Source: Bin55 sp964511425 (GTDB lineage Bacteria; Pseudomonadota; Gammaproteobacteria; Pseudomonadales; Azotimanducaceae). Taken from it: a DNA stretch of 64,000 nt. Every line of letters starts with the position of its first letter. Positions within the stretch are counted from its first letter, which is position 1. The translations under genes were made by a program, and so were the position numbers. Below the pieces are notes generated by a model that was given only the letters and a program-made list of their open reading frames with translations, was not told the origin of the DNA and made no database searches. Shown here one piece after another: positions 8,933-17,819 of the stretch. The DNA is taken from NCBI GenBank assembly GCA_964511425.1, contig CAZEFI010000006.1:1-64000 (forward strand). The letters are read 5' to 3'.

Positions 8933-9841
8933 TTGACCGCATTGTTAACACATGAAGATTGCGTTGCGCACGAGGTACCCCGACGTCATCCGGAGTCGAG
9001 CGCGAGAATTCACGCGATACTGCATCATCTCGAGGAAACTGGATTAAAACAAGACGTAGTCACCTTTACTCCGGATTTAGCGTCTTACGACCAATTGGCT
9101 CGTGTTCATACCACAACACATGTCGAAACACTAAAACAGTTATCTCCATCAAAAGGCTTAGTTCGTCTCGATGTGGACACAGCGATGGGTCCGACTACCT
9201 TAAACGCTGCGAGGCGAGCTGCAGGCGCGACTACAACGGCGGTGGATCTAGCACTCCGAGATGAACACGTACGCTCATTCTGTGTAGTTCGTCCTCCTGG
9301 TCACCACGCGGAAACGGACCATCTCATGGGTTTCTGTTTGTTCAACAGCATTGCCGTGGCGGCAGACTATGCACTTGACCGCGTCAATCGCGTCGCAGTA
9401 TTGGATTTTGATGTGCATCACGGAAACGGAACAGTTGAAATCTTTGCGGACCGTCCAGAAGTTTTAGTTTGTTCAAGCTTTCAATATCCGTGCTACCCGT
9501 ATCGGTTGCAAGAGCTCGAGCGGTCGAATATTGTCAACACTCCCTTATCTGCCGGTACTGGAAGTCGAGACTTTAGAAAAGCCATCGAACGAGATTGGAT
9601 CTCTGCTATAGAAAACCATAAACCAGAGTTGTTCTTGGTTTCCGCAGGTTTTGATGCCCATCAAGAAGATCCATTTGCCGAACTCAATCTAGTCGACGAA
9701 GATTACAGATGGGTTACCGACCTAATCGTCGATCTCAGCAAACAGTTTGCTGGAGGACGCGTTGTTTCGACGTTGGAGGGAGGATATGAGTTAAGTGCAC
9801 TAGCTCGATCAGCTAGGATCCATCTCGAGTCATTGCTCTAG
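8933..9841 (+). CDS. Histone deacetylase family (acetylpolyamine amidohydrolase-like) protein
   Basis: Zinc-dependent amidohydrolase of the class II HDAC/AcuC/APAH fold (302 aa), predicted to remove acetyl groups from polyamines or acetyl-lysines in the cytoplasm. Catalytic histidines are in RPPGHHAE (residues 120-127). Zinc ligands are in DFDVHHGNG (Asp160, His162) and SAGFDAHQEDP, and the transition-state tyrosine is in LEGGYEL. The TTG start is preferred because GAGGA lies at 8921-8925, 7 nt upstream, and the protein then begins exactly at the family N-terminus (TALLTHEDCVAHEVP). TATGATAAT at 8881-8889 is a possible -10 element. It is divergent from oppA. The physiological substrate is unknown. 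Confidence 0.92.
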   Translation: MTALLTHEDCVAHEVPRRHPESSARIHAILHHLEETGLKQDVVTFTPDLASYDQLARVHTTTHVETLKQLSPSKGLVRLDVDTAMGPTTLNAARRAAGATTTAVDLALRDEHVRSFCVVRPPGHHAETDHLMGFCLFNSIAVAADYALDRVNRVAVLDFDVHHGNGTVEIFADRPEVLVCSSFQYPCYPYRLQELERSNIVNTPLSAGTGSRDFRKAIERDWISAIENHKPELFLVSAGFDAHQEDPFAELNLVDEDYRWVTDLIVDLSKQFAGGRVVSTLEGGYELSALARSARIHLESLL

Positions 9842-9864
9842 CGACCGAGAAGAACAGGTGATGC

Positions 9865-11085
9865 TTAGAAGCCGTCATTACAAAATGGACGATGTGTCGT
9901 AGTAAAAAAGCTATTGAGCTCGTGTTCGCGACTTCGATTGAGTATTGCCGCACGGCCGCAAGATTCGAGCTCGGAAAGGCTATTTTGACCGCTCAACAGA
10001 GTTGCAAGTCCGTTAATGTCGATACGAAAGTCGGCACTTTGCTTCGTCGACGTCACGGAACTGTTTGCACCGTCCGTTTCAAGAAGATAAGTACCGATAT
10101 TCCATGGACACTCTCGATCTGTGGGAATTTCAAAAACGACCTTTGTTTGGTGCGGATAGGGACGACTGCCAACTAATTGCTTGACATTTACGGCGCGCAA
10201 CCACAAGCCTTCAGCCCAACTGGCATGTAACTGTCGAGGTTCCAATAACATTAGAAAAGCTGGATCATCTGTGGGCACCCACATTTCGACCGATACTACC
10301 AAGTCGTGACTCCGGATATAGTTCCATAAACTACGATATGCTCCTCTATTGAGCGCAAAAAAATCACGAATAAATATCTTCTGGTTAGGACCGGGAATCT
10401 TTTCTCGGGATTCCGATAACCGATACGAGACAAAACCGTCTGGTACGCCTTTTTCGTCGTAGTGAAGGGCTACGTGCAATTTACACTTTTTATCCAAGTA
10501 CGCCCGTTGCCAAAACACGTCGTGACGGTGGATTTGTAGGTTTTTATCTGCGATACATTGTTCGTGTAAGTCTTTGAGTATTGGAACGGACGAGTTTCGA
10601 TCCGATCGAACACAAGAACCGACTTCTGGTTCTTCAAATTGAAACTCGCATAATCGAGGATCGAACTTACACTTGTACGCAGAAGACGCGAGTCCGTATC
10701 CAAAACGTTGGTAAATTGCACCTAACGTCGCCCATAGAATAGATGCTGCAACGTTGTTCTCATAGGCCCGCTCAAAACGAATCGAGATCATTTTTCTAAC
10801 GAGTCCACGACGACGAAAATTTGGTTCAGTGCCCACGGATGTGACTCCATCTGCCCTAATAGTATTCCCATTCAATTTCATCCGGAAAGGGAATCCACCT
10901 GCTGTCGCGATAATTCGACCGTGATAAAACGCTGCAGTTGTCATTTCTGGTCGGAGCGGATCCGCAGCATCATCTTCTTCTGTTTGCGCGCGTTCGTCCG
11001 CGAACACGTACCGCTCTAAGTTAAAAAACTCTCGACGTTCGCTCGTTTTGATTGGTCGAAATTCAACTTCGTCTAGAAAACTCAT
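9865..11085 (-). CDS. Eis-like GNAT N-acetyltransferase
   Basis: Acetyl-CoA-dependent acetyltransferase resembling the Eis family: two fused GNAT-like domains followed by an SCP2-like C-terminal domain, 406 aa, the normal length. The acetyl-CoA pyrophosphate-binding motif is seen in the first domain as VGTEPNFRRRGLVRKMI (about residues 85-101), followed by the Eis-like WATLGAIYQRFGYGLAS segment. The C-terminal part ends with a repeat-poor SCP2-like region (DFRIDINGLATLLSGQNS). Family members acetylate aminoglycosides, proteins or other amines; nothing here tells the substrate. It converges on the deacetylase gene with a 23-bp gap, so an acetylation/deacetylation pairing is possible but speculative. 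Confidence 0.88.
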   Translation of the reverse strand: MSFLDEVEFRPIKTSERREFFNLERYVFADERAQTEEDDAADPLRPEMTTAAFYHGRIIATAGGFPFRMKLNGNTIRADGVTSVGTEPNFRRRGLVRKMISIRFERAYENNVAASILWATLGAIYQRFGYGLASSAYKCKFDPRLCEFQFEEPEVGSCVRSDRNSSVPILKDLHEQCIADKNLQIHRHDVFWQRAYLDKKCKLHVALHYDEKGVPDGFVSYRLSESREKIPGPNQKIFIRDFFALNRGAYRSLWNYIRSHDLVVSVEMWVPTDDPAFLMLLEPRQLHASWAEGLWLRAVNVKQLVGSRPYPHQTKVVFEIPTDRECPWNIGTYLLETDGANSSVTSTKQSADFRIDINGLATLLSGQNSLSELESCGRAAILNRSREHELNSFFTTTHRPFCNDGF

Positions 11086-11556
11086 ATGCTCACTTAATGT
11101 CTACCTAGATCGCACATACGTCAAATTCTATGAAATAGAGTTAGAGTAAGAGTCGAGCTGATTGATTGTTGAACTGACCTGTAAGCATCGCCTGTGGCAT
11201 CATTTCACTAAACTATCGCGGTATCAACGAAGGAGAAATAGTCGTTGGTGTTCATCGGATAATCTTTCAACATTCACCTTCGGTGCCTCATATTTGCCAA
11301 TCTCAATGATTTCATAACAAAAATTGAGGTAGTGAATGTCGAATATTACGATGTAGTCGTCGGCACCACGCAAAGAATTTCCCGGCGAGTGTCTTACGAC
11401 AGGAGTACAGATCATTAGAAGATGAGCCATTTCGATCAACGCGAAAGAGGGTGGTGCTCACGTTCATACCGCAACACTACATGTCTTGGGATCATCAAAA
11501 ATTGAACAACCCATACGGATTGGGTTTTGTTTAGCTAGTCTCAGAGGAATACTTAA
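11086..11556. other. Gene-poor 471-bp region upstream of the histidine phosphatase gene
   Basis: Divergent intergenic region between the acetyltransferase (minus) and the phosphatase (plus). It holds one 71-codon open frame on the minus strand (11224-11439, segment GADDYIVIFDIHYLNF), which has no Shine-Dalgarno and no family that I recognise. It also holds the terminator-like hairpin listed separately. Promoters for both neighbours are expected here, but no convincing -35/-10 pair was found. Confidence 0.5.
11508..11532 (+). terminator. Terminator-like hairpin without an upstream plus-strand gene
   Basis: AACCCA (11508-11513) and TGGGTT (11521-11526) form a perfect 6-bp stem with a 7-base loop, followed by TTGTTT. 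It lies only about 25 bp before the phosphatase start, and no recognised plus-strand gene precedes it for more than 1.6 kb. It may end an unannotated small RNA or act as an attenuator in the phosphatase leader. Confidence 0.45.
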
Positions 11557-12210
11557 GTGGGTACTGATTCAAGAATAGTCTATCTATTTCGACACGGGGA
11601 AACCGTATGGAACACGGAAGGCCGTTACCAGGGAATGAAAGATTCGCCATTGACCGCGCGCGGCCGAAAACAAGCAACCCAACATGCAATAATGATGAAA
11701 CAGTTTGGCATTGAGCGGGTCTATGCATCTCCACTTGGACGTGTCCGAGAAACATTGAGCTACATTCAGCAGCAACATACGATTTCAGTTCAGTTTGAAA
11801 ATTGCCTCGTCGAACTTGGTGCTGGGGACTGGGAAGGTAGAAAATACGGTGAAGTAAAAAAACTCTACGCAGAGCATCTCAAACTACGAAAGGACAATCT
11901 CGCACAGTTCAAACCACCTAGAGGAGAGAGTCGAAGTGAATTGCTGTCGCGCCTGCAGACGATCCGACATCGTATTCTTGATGGAGAGAATAACGCTGTT
12001 AGTCCCTACGCAATTCTGAGTCATGGAGCCGTAACGAGAGTGTTGATCATGTCCTTGCTGGGAATCTCGATCGCAGAAGACCCTCCATTTAGTACCGACA
12101 ACCATGTTGTTTATCGAATCGGAGTGACTGATAAAGACGTCGAAATTTGTCACTTCATTGACGGGGAAGGTCCTTCAGAGGGACTGTATTACGCAACGCC
12201 AAACAAATGA
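11557..12210 (+). CDS. Histidine phosphatase superfamily protein (phosphoglycerate mutase-like)
   Basis: Cytoplasmic phosphatase or mutase of the dPGM/acid phosphatase branch, 217 aa. The catalytic RHGE motif is at residues 12-15 (FRHGETVWN), with the phosphate-binding SPLGRVRETL at 58-67, the acid/base glutamate in ELGAGDWEG (about 86) and the second histidine in LSHGAVTRV (His156). The GTG start has AGAGGA at 11543-11548. The gene lies 18 bp upstream of the LLM oxidoreductase and is probably co-transcribed with it. The length and motifs fit CobC/GpmB-like small phosphatases; the substrate is not determinable. Confidence 0.88.
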   Translation: MGTDSRIVYLFRHGETVWNTEGRYQGMKDSPLTARGRKQATQHAIMMKQFGIERVYASPLGRVRETLSYIQQQHTISVQFENCLVELGAGDWEGRKYGEVKKLYAEHLKLRKDNLAQFKPPRGESRSELLSRLQTIRHRILDGENNAVSPYAILSHGAVTRVLIMSLLGISIAEDPPFSTDNHVVYRIGVTDKDVEICHFIDGEGPSEGLYYATPNK

Positions 12211-12228
12211 ACCAAAATTTGAGTACCT

Positions 12229-13239
12229 ATGAAGATAGATGTCCCTATCGTGTATGACTTAAACGTCGTCGGCTCGCAGGCAAAAGAGCTTGAACAAGCA
12301 GGATTTGCCGGTCTGTTTACCACGGAAACCAATCACGACCCGTTCTTACCGTTAGCTACTGCAGCACAAGAAACGAAGCACGTAGATTTGATCACTAGTA
12401 TTGCCGTTGCGTTTGCCCGTACGCCTATGAATATTGCTTACGTAGCACATGACTTGAACAATGTGGCGCGTGGTAGGTTCATTTTGGGACTTGGATCGCA
12501 AATCCAACCACACATTACAAAGCGATTCTCTATGCCGTGGTCCAGACCAGCTGCGCGCATGCGCGAGTTTATTCAAGCATTGCACGCGATTTGGCGCGCA
12601 TGGTACTCGGGGGAACGACTTGCCTTTCGCGGTGAATTTTATCGCCACTCATTGATGACACCGTTTTTCACACCAGACAATTTAGAGTATGGTGCTCCAA
12701 GAGTTTTTCTGGCTGCCGTCGGGCCACTCATGACACAAGTTGCGGGGGAGGTTGCGGATGGGTTGATCGTACACCCTTTTACTACTCTCGAGTATTTACA
12801 CGAAGTGACATTCCCTGCATTGGAGCGAGGACTTGCGATCTCAGGACGAAAAAGAGATCAGTTTGAAATTTCGATGCAACCATTAATCGCGACAGGAGCT
12901 GATGCAAAAAAACTAAATTCCGAGAAGATTGCAGTGAAACAGCAGCTCGCGTTTTACGCATCTACACCGGCATACAAAAACGTGCTAGAAAGTGTTGGAT
13001 TGGGGGACTTGCAGGAGCAACTGAACGCTCTTTCCAAACAGGGAAGATGGGTCGAGATGGGCGAACTATTTAGTAATGACCACTTAGGGCACTTTGCTGT
13101 TGTTGCAGAACCGCAGCAATTACCTTCTCTAATGGACGAACGGTTCGGGAAATTTGCGGACCGAATTTCGATTTACAGCAAAAATCTAACCCATAAAGAC
13201 TACCACAACGTTCTACAGAAACTAAGTAACCTAGGATAG
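12229..13239 (+). CDS. LLM-class flavin/F420-dependent oxidoreductase
   Basis: Member of the luciferase-like monooxygenase superfamily, 336 aa, a TIM-barrel enzyme using F420 or FMN. The motifs are typical: AKELEQAGFAGLFTTE near the N-terminus, ARTPMNIAYVAHDLN, the strand/helix GRFILGLGSQIQPHITKRF (about 82-100) and AAVGPLMTQVAGEVADG (about 163-179). Overall it resembles the subgroup annotated as probable F420-dependent oxidoreductases (TIGR03617-like). The F420 biosynthesis operon at 58689-64000 makes F420 use plausible, but the cofactor is inferred. It follows the phosphatase gene by 18 bp. The substrate is unknown. Confidence 0.85.
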   Translation: MKIDVPIVYDLNVVGSQAKELEQAGFAGLFTTETNHDPFLPLATAAQETKHVDLITSIAVAFARTPMNIAYVAHDLNNVARGRFILGLGSQIQPHITKRFSMPWSRPAARMREFIQALHAIWRAWYSGERLAFRGEFYRHSLMTPFFTPDNLEYGAPRVFLAAVGPLMTQVAGEVADGLIVHPFTTLEYLHEVTFPALERGLAISGRKRDQFEISMQPLIATGADAKKLNSEKIAVKQQLAFYASTPAYKNVLESVGLGDLQEQLNALSKQGRWVEMGELFSNDHLGHFAVVAEPQQLPSLMDERFGKFADRISIYSKNLTHKDYHNVLQKLSNLG

Positions 13240-13392
13240 TACTAGGATCAACCGGCACTTCTGACTACGTTTAGATTATTGTGTTTCTCCATTATCTCTC
13301 CATTATTCCTCCACTTTTCTCAAAACATTAGTGGAACTTTCTTGAAATTTATTGGTCATTAGACCTGCAAGTGAACAGAACATTGATATAGG

Positions 13393-14058
13393 ATGGGAGA
13401 TTCGAACAACAAAATACAGAAACGTCGTTGGCGAACGTTTGCTGTATTTCTGTGCACTTGTTGCTGCGTTGCTGGGCTAGTACAAACGCCGAGTTTGGAT
13501 TATGCCAACGACATAGTGAACGCAGTAACCGTGGTGAAACAACCTGTAACGAGTGTTAGCCCGGAAGATGTTGAAGCAGCAGTAGCTAACCTCTACCGGA
13601 AACAGGAGAAGCGAGAACTCGTTGGATCTATTGAGGCTAAGATCTCTGCACACTTTTCCATACCACCGAACGAAGCGAACCAATTTGCGAACTGGATCGT
13701 CCACTCCGCGGATAAGCACGGTGTAGATGAAATTCTTCTAACTAGCATTGTTGCCACGGAGAGCTCGTTTCGTAAAGATGTGGTTTCACATAAGGGGGCC
13801 GTGGGTCCTGCGCAAATCATGCCTAGATATTGGGAAGAATTTTGCTCTCCTCTCGACCTCAGCGTCCCCCGTGACAACATTGAATGTGGTGCTCGTATTT
13901 TGGCCCATCTGTTTGAACTATGTTGGGACGAAAGCTGCGCAATTCAATCTTACAACATGGGATTTCCGCGCGTGAAAGCTGGGAAGAAGTTTCCTTCTGT
14001 CGAACGGTATGAGCGCACCGTTGAAGCATTCAAGGACATGTTCGCGCTAAATTTCTAA
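13393..14058 (+). CDS. Lytic transglycosylase (SLT/GH23-like domain)
   Basis: Peptidoglycan lytic transglycosylase acting in the periplasm, 221 aa. A basic N-terminus and hydrophobic segment (about residues 15-31, rich in Cys: FLCTCCCVAGLV) act as signal or anchor; the cysteines could fit a non-ideal lipobox. The GH23 domain starts near 95. It has the catalytic glutamate in VATESSF (Glu123), the GAVGPAQIMP motif (135-144), NIECGARILAHL and the AIQSYNMG segment. It is transcribed with the same orientation as the acyltransferase 55 bp downstream; both act on the envelope. Confidence 0.9.
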   Translation: MGDSNNKIQKRRWRTFAVFLCTCCCVAGLVQTPSLDYANDIVNAVTVVKQPVTSVSPEDVEAAVANLYRKQEKRELVGSIEAKISAHFSIPPNEANQFANWIVHSADKHGVDEILLTSIVATESSFRKDVVSHKGAVGPAQIMPRYWEEFCSPLDLSVPRDNIECGARILAHLFELCWDESCAIQSYNMGFPRVKAGKKFPSVERYERTVEAFKDMFALNF

Positions 14059-14113
14059 CGACTTGTTCAGTTCACAACTCGTCACTTTCTCCCGTTAGTT
14101 TGCTGCCCTAGGA

Positions 14114-15070
14114 ATGGGTCTCGTTAAACTAGCCGGCAACTTTGCGTATCCTAATGGGCAAAAAATGGCGACATCAGAAGAACGATTCTTTAGCCGATTT
14201 TCGCTCGCATGCATTGAGTTCATGCTTCGCGTGCTTGCATTCTTACCGATAAGGATTTTGCGATCTTTGGGTTGGATATACGGAAATTTAGTCTATTTCT
14301 TGAATGGTCGCTCAGCGCAGACCACGCGCGTCAATTTGAGGGTATGTTATCCGGAGAAGCCTATGCGAGAACTGAAAACTCTGGCACGCAAGTCTCTGAT
14401 TGAAACGGGTCGAGCAGCTCTTGAGATTGCTCCACTGTGGTTTTGGCGTCAAAACGCGCTCGAGAATCTATTGATCGAATATAGGGGAGAGGACCTTCTT
14501 CGGGAGAAGCTGAAACTAGGAGCGGTCATTGCAGTGTGTCCGCATTGGGGTAACTGGGAATTTACGACATTAGCACTAGGAGCAAGATTTCAAACCACCG
14601 CGTTGTTTGATAGTCGACGCTTAGGAAATTTTGCAAACCGTGTACTTAAAGCCCGAGCTAGGTTTGGATTTAATCTAGTACCAGTATCGGGTAGTGGATT
14701 GCGGACCTTGATACAAGCTTTAAAGCGTGGTCAAGTGATACTCGTACTACCAGATCAAGTGCCTACCCGTGGTAGTCACGTTCTCGTAGAGTTCATGGGT
14801 GTTAAAGCACAGACCACTTCCTTAGTACACGCACTTGCCCAACGAGAGAACGTCTCTGTAGTCCTGTTCACTATTCAAAGAGTACCGAAGGGTTTTGTTG
14901 TACAAGTGGAGGCAGCGGATTCACGGGTCGCGCACACGGATGTAAAAATCGCGACTCAAGCCTTGAATGACGAGGTCGAGCGTGTGGTGCAACGAGATCC
15001 AACGCAGTATCAATGGGAGTACAAAAGATTCCGCCGAGTACCGGATCAGGATGTATATAAGAAGAGCTAG
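14114..15070 (+). CDS. LpxL/HtrB-type lipid A acyltransferase family protein
   Basis: Inner-membrane acyltransferase of the lysophospholipid/lipid A late acyltransferase family, 318 aa. It is predicted to transfer an acyl chain to a Kdo2-lipid A precursor or related lipid. The catalytic HX4E motif is HWGNWE (His144-Glu149), followed by the family motifs ALFDSRRLGNFANRVLKARAR and LPDQVPTRGSHVLVEFMG. An N-terminal hydrophobic segment (LRVLAFLPIRILRSLG) anchors it. The start is uncertain: ATG at 14114 and ATG at 14165 (18th codon, MATSEERFF) are both possible and neither has a strong Shine-Dalgarno. It ends 9 bp from the convergent acyl-CoA synthetase. Confidence 0.87.
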   Translation: MGLVKLAGNFAYPNGQKMATSEERFFSRFSLACIEFMLRVLAFLPIRILRSLGWIYGNLVYFLNGRSAQTTRVNLRVCYPEKPMRELKTLARKSLIETGRAALEIAPLWFWRQNALENLLIEYRGEDLLREKLKLGAVIAVCPHWGNWEFTTLALGARFQTTALFDSRRLGNFANRVLKARARFGFNLVPVSGSGLRTLIQALKRGQVILVLPDQVPTRGSHVLVEFMGVKAQTTSLVHALAQRENVSVVLFTIQRVPKGFVVQVEAADSRVAHTDVKIATQALNDEVERVVQRDPTQYQWEYKRFRRVPDQDVYKKS

Positions 15071-15079
15071 CTAGAACTC

Positions 15080-16882
15080 TTAGAACTTCGCGTTTCCCTG
15101 TTGAATCGCGTTCAAGTAATCTCGGTCCAAAGGTTCATAAGTTACTGAACCCTTTTTGAGCACATAGACTGGGTCTGTGATTTTGTCAATGTCGTACCCA
15201 TCTGCACGCAGTTCTTTTTTCACAACTTTAAACGTACTTGTTGTTTCTAAATTTGTTTGTACTCGGACAAAGATGGGACGTGCAAAATGCGGCAGATTTT
15301 GCGCGACGTATTTGGAGAATGTATTGATATCCAATTGATCGACGTTTTCGTTAAGACTGATTGCGACCATACCAGCGCGACCTTCAGTACCAGGAACTTT
15401 GACGCCGTATACATTACTGACCGCCACTTGATCGAATCCATTGAGGATTTCGGCCACTTCGTTAGTAGAAACGTTTTCCGAACGCCAACGGTAAGTATCC
15501 CCGACTCGGTCAACAAACTGAAAGTGGGTGTATCCTAACGAGAATCCTACGTCGATCGTCTTCAACAGATCACCGGAATTAAACCATTGGTCTCCGTCTT
15601 CAAAAACGTTCTGTAGAATTTTTTTCTTTGTGGCCTCAGGATCTGTGTATCCCTCAAATTTCGCGTTGGGGTTGATTTGTCCTAAGCAAAGACCTGGTTC
15701 ACCAGGAGCTACTTCCATGCAACGACCATTGGTGTCTTTTACAATCTCATCGTTTTCTATATCGTATTTCACCAATGCGACTTTGGCGGCGGTGAGGCCG
15801 ACCGTGCGATCTTTATTCATGATGTTCGCGAATGCGAAATTCCCTTCGCTTGCACTATAGAATTCCGTGATCCGCTTAATGCCGAACCGCTGTTTGAAGT
15901 CATCCCAGATGTCGGGTCGCAGTCCATTACCCATGATCGTGTGCAATGGGTTATCGGCATCGCTTGAAGTTCTTGGCATGTTATTAAGATAGCGCAGTAA
16001 TTCACCCACGTAAATCATGTGCGTGACGTTGTGTTCGCGGACATCTTTCAAAAAGTTTCGCGCAGAAAACCTTCGTCGAATGTACATCGCAGCACCAGAG
16101 CATAATGCCGCAGAAAAACCTACAACTAAGCCGGTACTATGATATAGGGGGAGGCAAAGATAAATTCGGTCTCCGACACGACACCGCAATCCCGCAATAG
16201 TCGCTAAGCGACCCAACTGTAGGAATCGACGATTGGAGACGACTGCGGCTTTTGGTAATCCGGTGGTGCCAGAAGTAAAAACATAGAAAGCAGTTTCTGC
16301 TAAAGTGGACTCGAACTGAGAAGGCGGGTCGTCCGTGCTCTTGTCCGCACTTAATTGGTTCAAATCCGTTGCCCATTCAGGTGTTTCATCATCTCGATCC
16401 GGTATAGCCAATAGCTTTTCACGAGCGAGGTTTACCTCTTCCTTCACTTCCTCGATCGCGTTGCCGAGTTCGGTACCGAATACACACACCCTGGAGTTCG
16501 TTGTAACGATGCAGTGGCGAAGTGGTGCCGCTCGCAGATTAGTGTTGATGAGTCCGGCAATCGCGCCCAGCTTATTTATAGCAACAACCAATGCGATGAA
16601 TTCAACTCTGTTCTGCATGACTATGCTGACCGCATCGCCTCTTGAAACACCTGTATCTTGGAGCGCGTGAGCGTAACGATTGGCTAACGAGTTGCATTCT
16701 CCCCAGTTAATCGATTCTTGTTCAAACAATATTGCCGTCTGCGCACGATACTTCTTCGCAGTCTCGCTGAATTGCAAGCCTACGCTATCTCTCATATTCC
16801 CAGGACGAGGTTTTAAACCTTTTTTGAGAGCTAACAGAGTTGGAATGTCTTTAATGACAGAAAAGAAATCAGAAAAGCTCAT
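15080..16882 (-). CDS. FATP-like long-chain acyl-CoA synthetase
   Basis: ANL-superfamily adenylate-forming enzyme, 600 aa, of the fatty acid transport protein/very-long-chain acyl-CoA synthetase type. It activates fatty acids with ATP and CoA. The AMP-binding P-loop is YVFTSGTTGLPKAAVVSNRR (about 198-217), with FYSASEGNFAF (A5-like) and the FATP-type FVDRVGDTYRWRSENVSTNEVAE (C-terminal hinge). The final part (VYVLKKGSVTYEPLDRDYLNAIQQG) matches the C-terminus of FATPs. The 147-aa membrane protein lies 78 bp upstream on the same strand. Possible roles are uptake-coupled activation of long or branched chains. Confidence 0.92.
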   Translation of the reverse strand: MSFSDFFSVIKDIPTLLALKKGLKPRPGNMRDSVGLQFSETAKKYRAQTAILFEQESINWGECNSLANRYAHALQDTGVSRGDAVSIVMQNRVEFIALVVAINKLGAIAGLINTNLRAAPLRHCIVTTNSRVCVFGTELGNAIEEVKEEVNLAREKLLAIPDRDDETPEWATDLNQLSADKSTDDPPSQFESTLAETAFYVFTSGTTGLPKAAVVSNRRFLQLGRLATIAGLRCRVGDRIYLCLPLYHSTGLVVGFSAALCSGAAMYIRRRFSARNFLKDVREHNVTHMIYVGELLRYLNNMPRTSSDADNPLHTIMGNGLRPDIWDDFKQRFGIKRITEFYSASEGNFAFANIMNKDRTVGLTAAKVALVKYDIENDEIVKDTNGRCMEVAPGEPGLCLGQINPNAKFEGYTDPEATKKKILQNVFEDGDQWFNSGDLLKTIDVGFSLGYTHFQFVDRVGDTYRWRSENVSTNEVAEILNGFDQVAVSNVYGVKVPGTEGRAGMVAISLNENVDQLDINTFSKYVAQNLPHFARPIFVRVQTNLETTSTFKVVKKELRADGYDIDKITDPVYVLKKGSVTYEPLDRDYLNAIQQGNAKF

Positions 16883-16960
16883 AATTTGTAATGCGATGTG
16901 ACGAACCGTAAATGATAAGTGATTGCAATCGGAGTGGGTATAGCACTTTTCTGCAACAGA

Positions 16961-17404
16961 TCAACGCCGTTTGCGCGAATTGGGGTTTCTCGCTCTTCGC
17001 CGAGCTTGCTTTGGGTTCAATTGATCAACAACGAATTCGGTATCCTTCTGTTTGGATACATTCACTTTGGTCTCAAACTTATCTGTCTGTTGAGGTTCGG
17101 TCCAGTCCTCAGAATCCTTTTGTTTAGACGCGCTAATTTCAGTCTCCAATTTGTCTCCCCATCGACGAATCTTACGGTCAAAGAACGGGATGCACGTCCC
17201 GATCATAAGTATTCCCAAAGGGAACATCCACAGACCTAAGATGGGTAAAAACCAGAATACACCACCGAGCATCAAAAGTGCCCCTAAGACAAGTCGTACG
17301 GCTATTTTCAGAACAACGGGAAGCTGGTCGCCGAAGTTTAAAAAGCGCAGAATGATCGTCTTGAACCGCGCGGACTTCAGAAATTTAATACCCTGATATA
17401 CCAA
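16961..17404 (-). CDS. Small membrane protein with a duplicated C-terminal motif
   Basis: Hypothetical inner-membrane protein of 147 aa. Two hydrophobic helices cover about residues 30-73 (LVLGALLMLGGVFWFLPILGLWMFPLGILMIG), a hairpin like that of small PGPGW/DUF454-type membrane proteins, although I cannot assign a family. The cytoplasmic tail contains a 16-residue repeat, DKLETEISASKQKDSE (84-99) and DKFETKVNVSKQKDTE (108-123), and ends in a very basic stretch (ARRRARNPNSRKRR). The basic end suggests nucleic acid or lipid-headgroup contact; this is a guess. It is co-oriented with the acyl-CoA synthetase. Confidence 0.65.
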   Translation of the reverse strand: MVYQGIKFLKSARFKTIILRFLNFGDQLPVVLKIAVRLVLGALLMLGGVFWFLPILGLWMFPLGILMIGTCIPFFDRKIRRWGDKLETEISASKQKDSEDWTEPQQTDKFETKVNVSKQKDTEFVVDQLNPKQARRRARNPNSRKRR

Positions 17405-17819
17405 ATAGTAGATAATGTGTCCTCTAGTAGATCAAACTAAATTCAGAGAAATAAGCAGCTGAAACTGGTCGGAGAAGTAATACCAGATGCATAACGACAA
17501 TTCTAGGTTTAAATGGCAATAAATCTGAGTTGGCCTGTTCTGTGTTGATTTATGATGTTCAATGAACGGTTTAGTCGAACATAACCGTGTGTGTAAGGAT
17601 TTTTCTTCGTGCTTAGTCGAAAAATGTTATCAAAAGAGCTACGTTTATTCGTGCCTAGGATTTTGAGCAGTGGAAGCCGACGAGAACATGTCATTTGAAA
17701 CATCATTGTCAAAGAACTAGGATTGCGAATCCACGTTGAGGGAGTTGATAGAAGAGACTCTAGGATCACACAATTGCACATAATCTTTTCTAACGTTGCT
17801 GATTTGTAGAACCTACTAC
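17405..17819. other. Divergent intergenic region, about 415 bp
   Basis: AT-rich gap between the small membrane protein (minus) and the MhpD-like gene (plus). A 110-codon minus-strand frame (17509-17841) overlaps the MhpD start, has no recognisable domain and no Shine-Dalgarno, and is judged non-coding. No strong hairpin or repeat was seen. Promoters for both neighbours presumably lie here. Confidence 0.45.

Noticed and set aside
11224..11439. 71-codon minus-strand frame (GADDYIVIFDIHYLNFCYEIIEIGKYEAPKV)
   Set aside because: Codons look plausible, but there is no ribosome-binding site and no domain that I recognise. It may be a gene relic; the support is too weak for a CDS.
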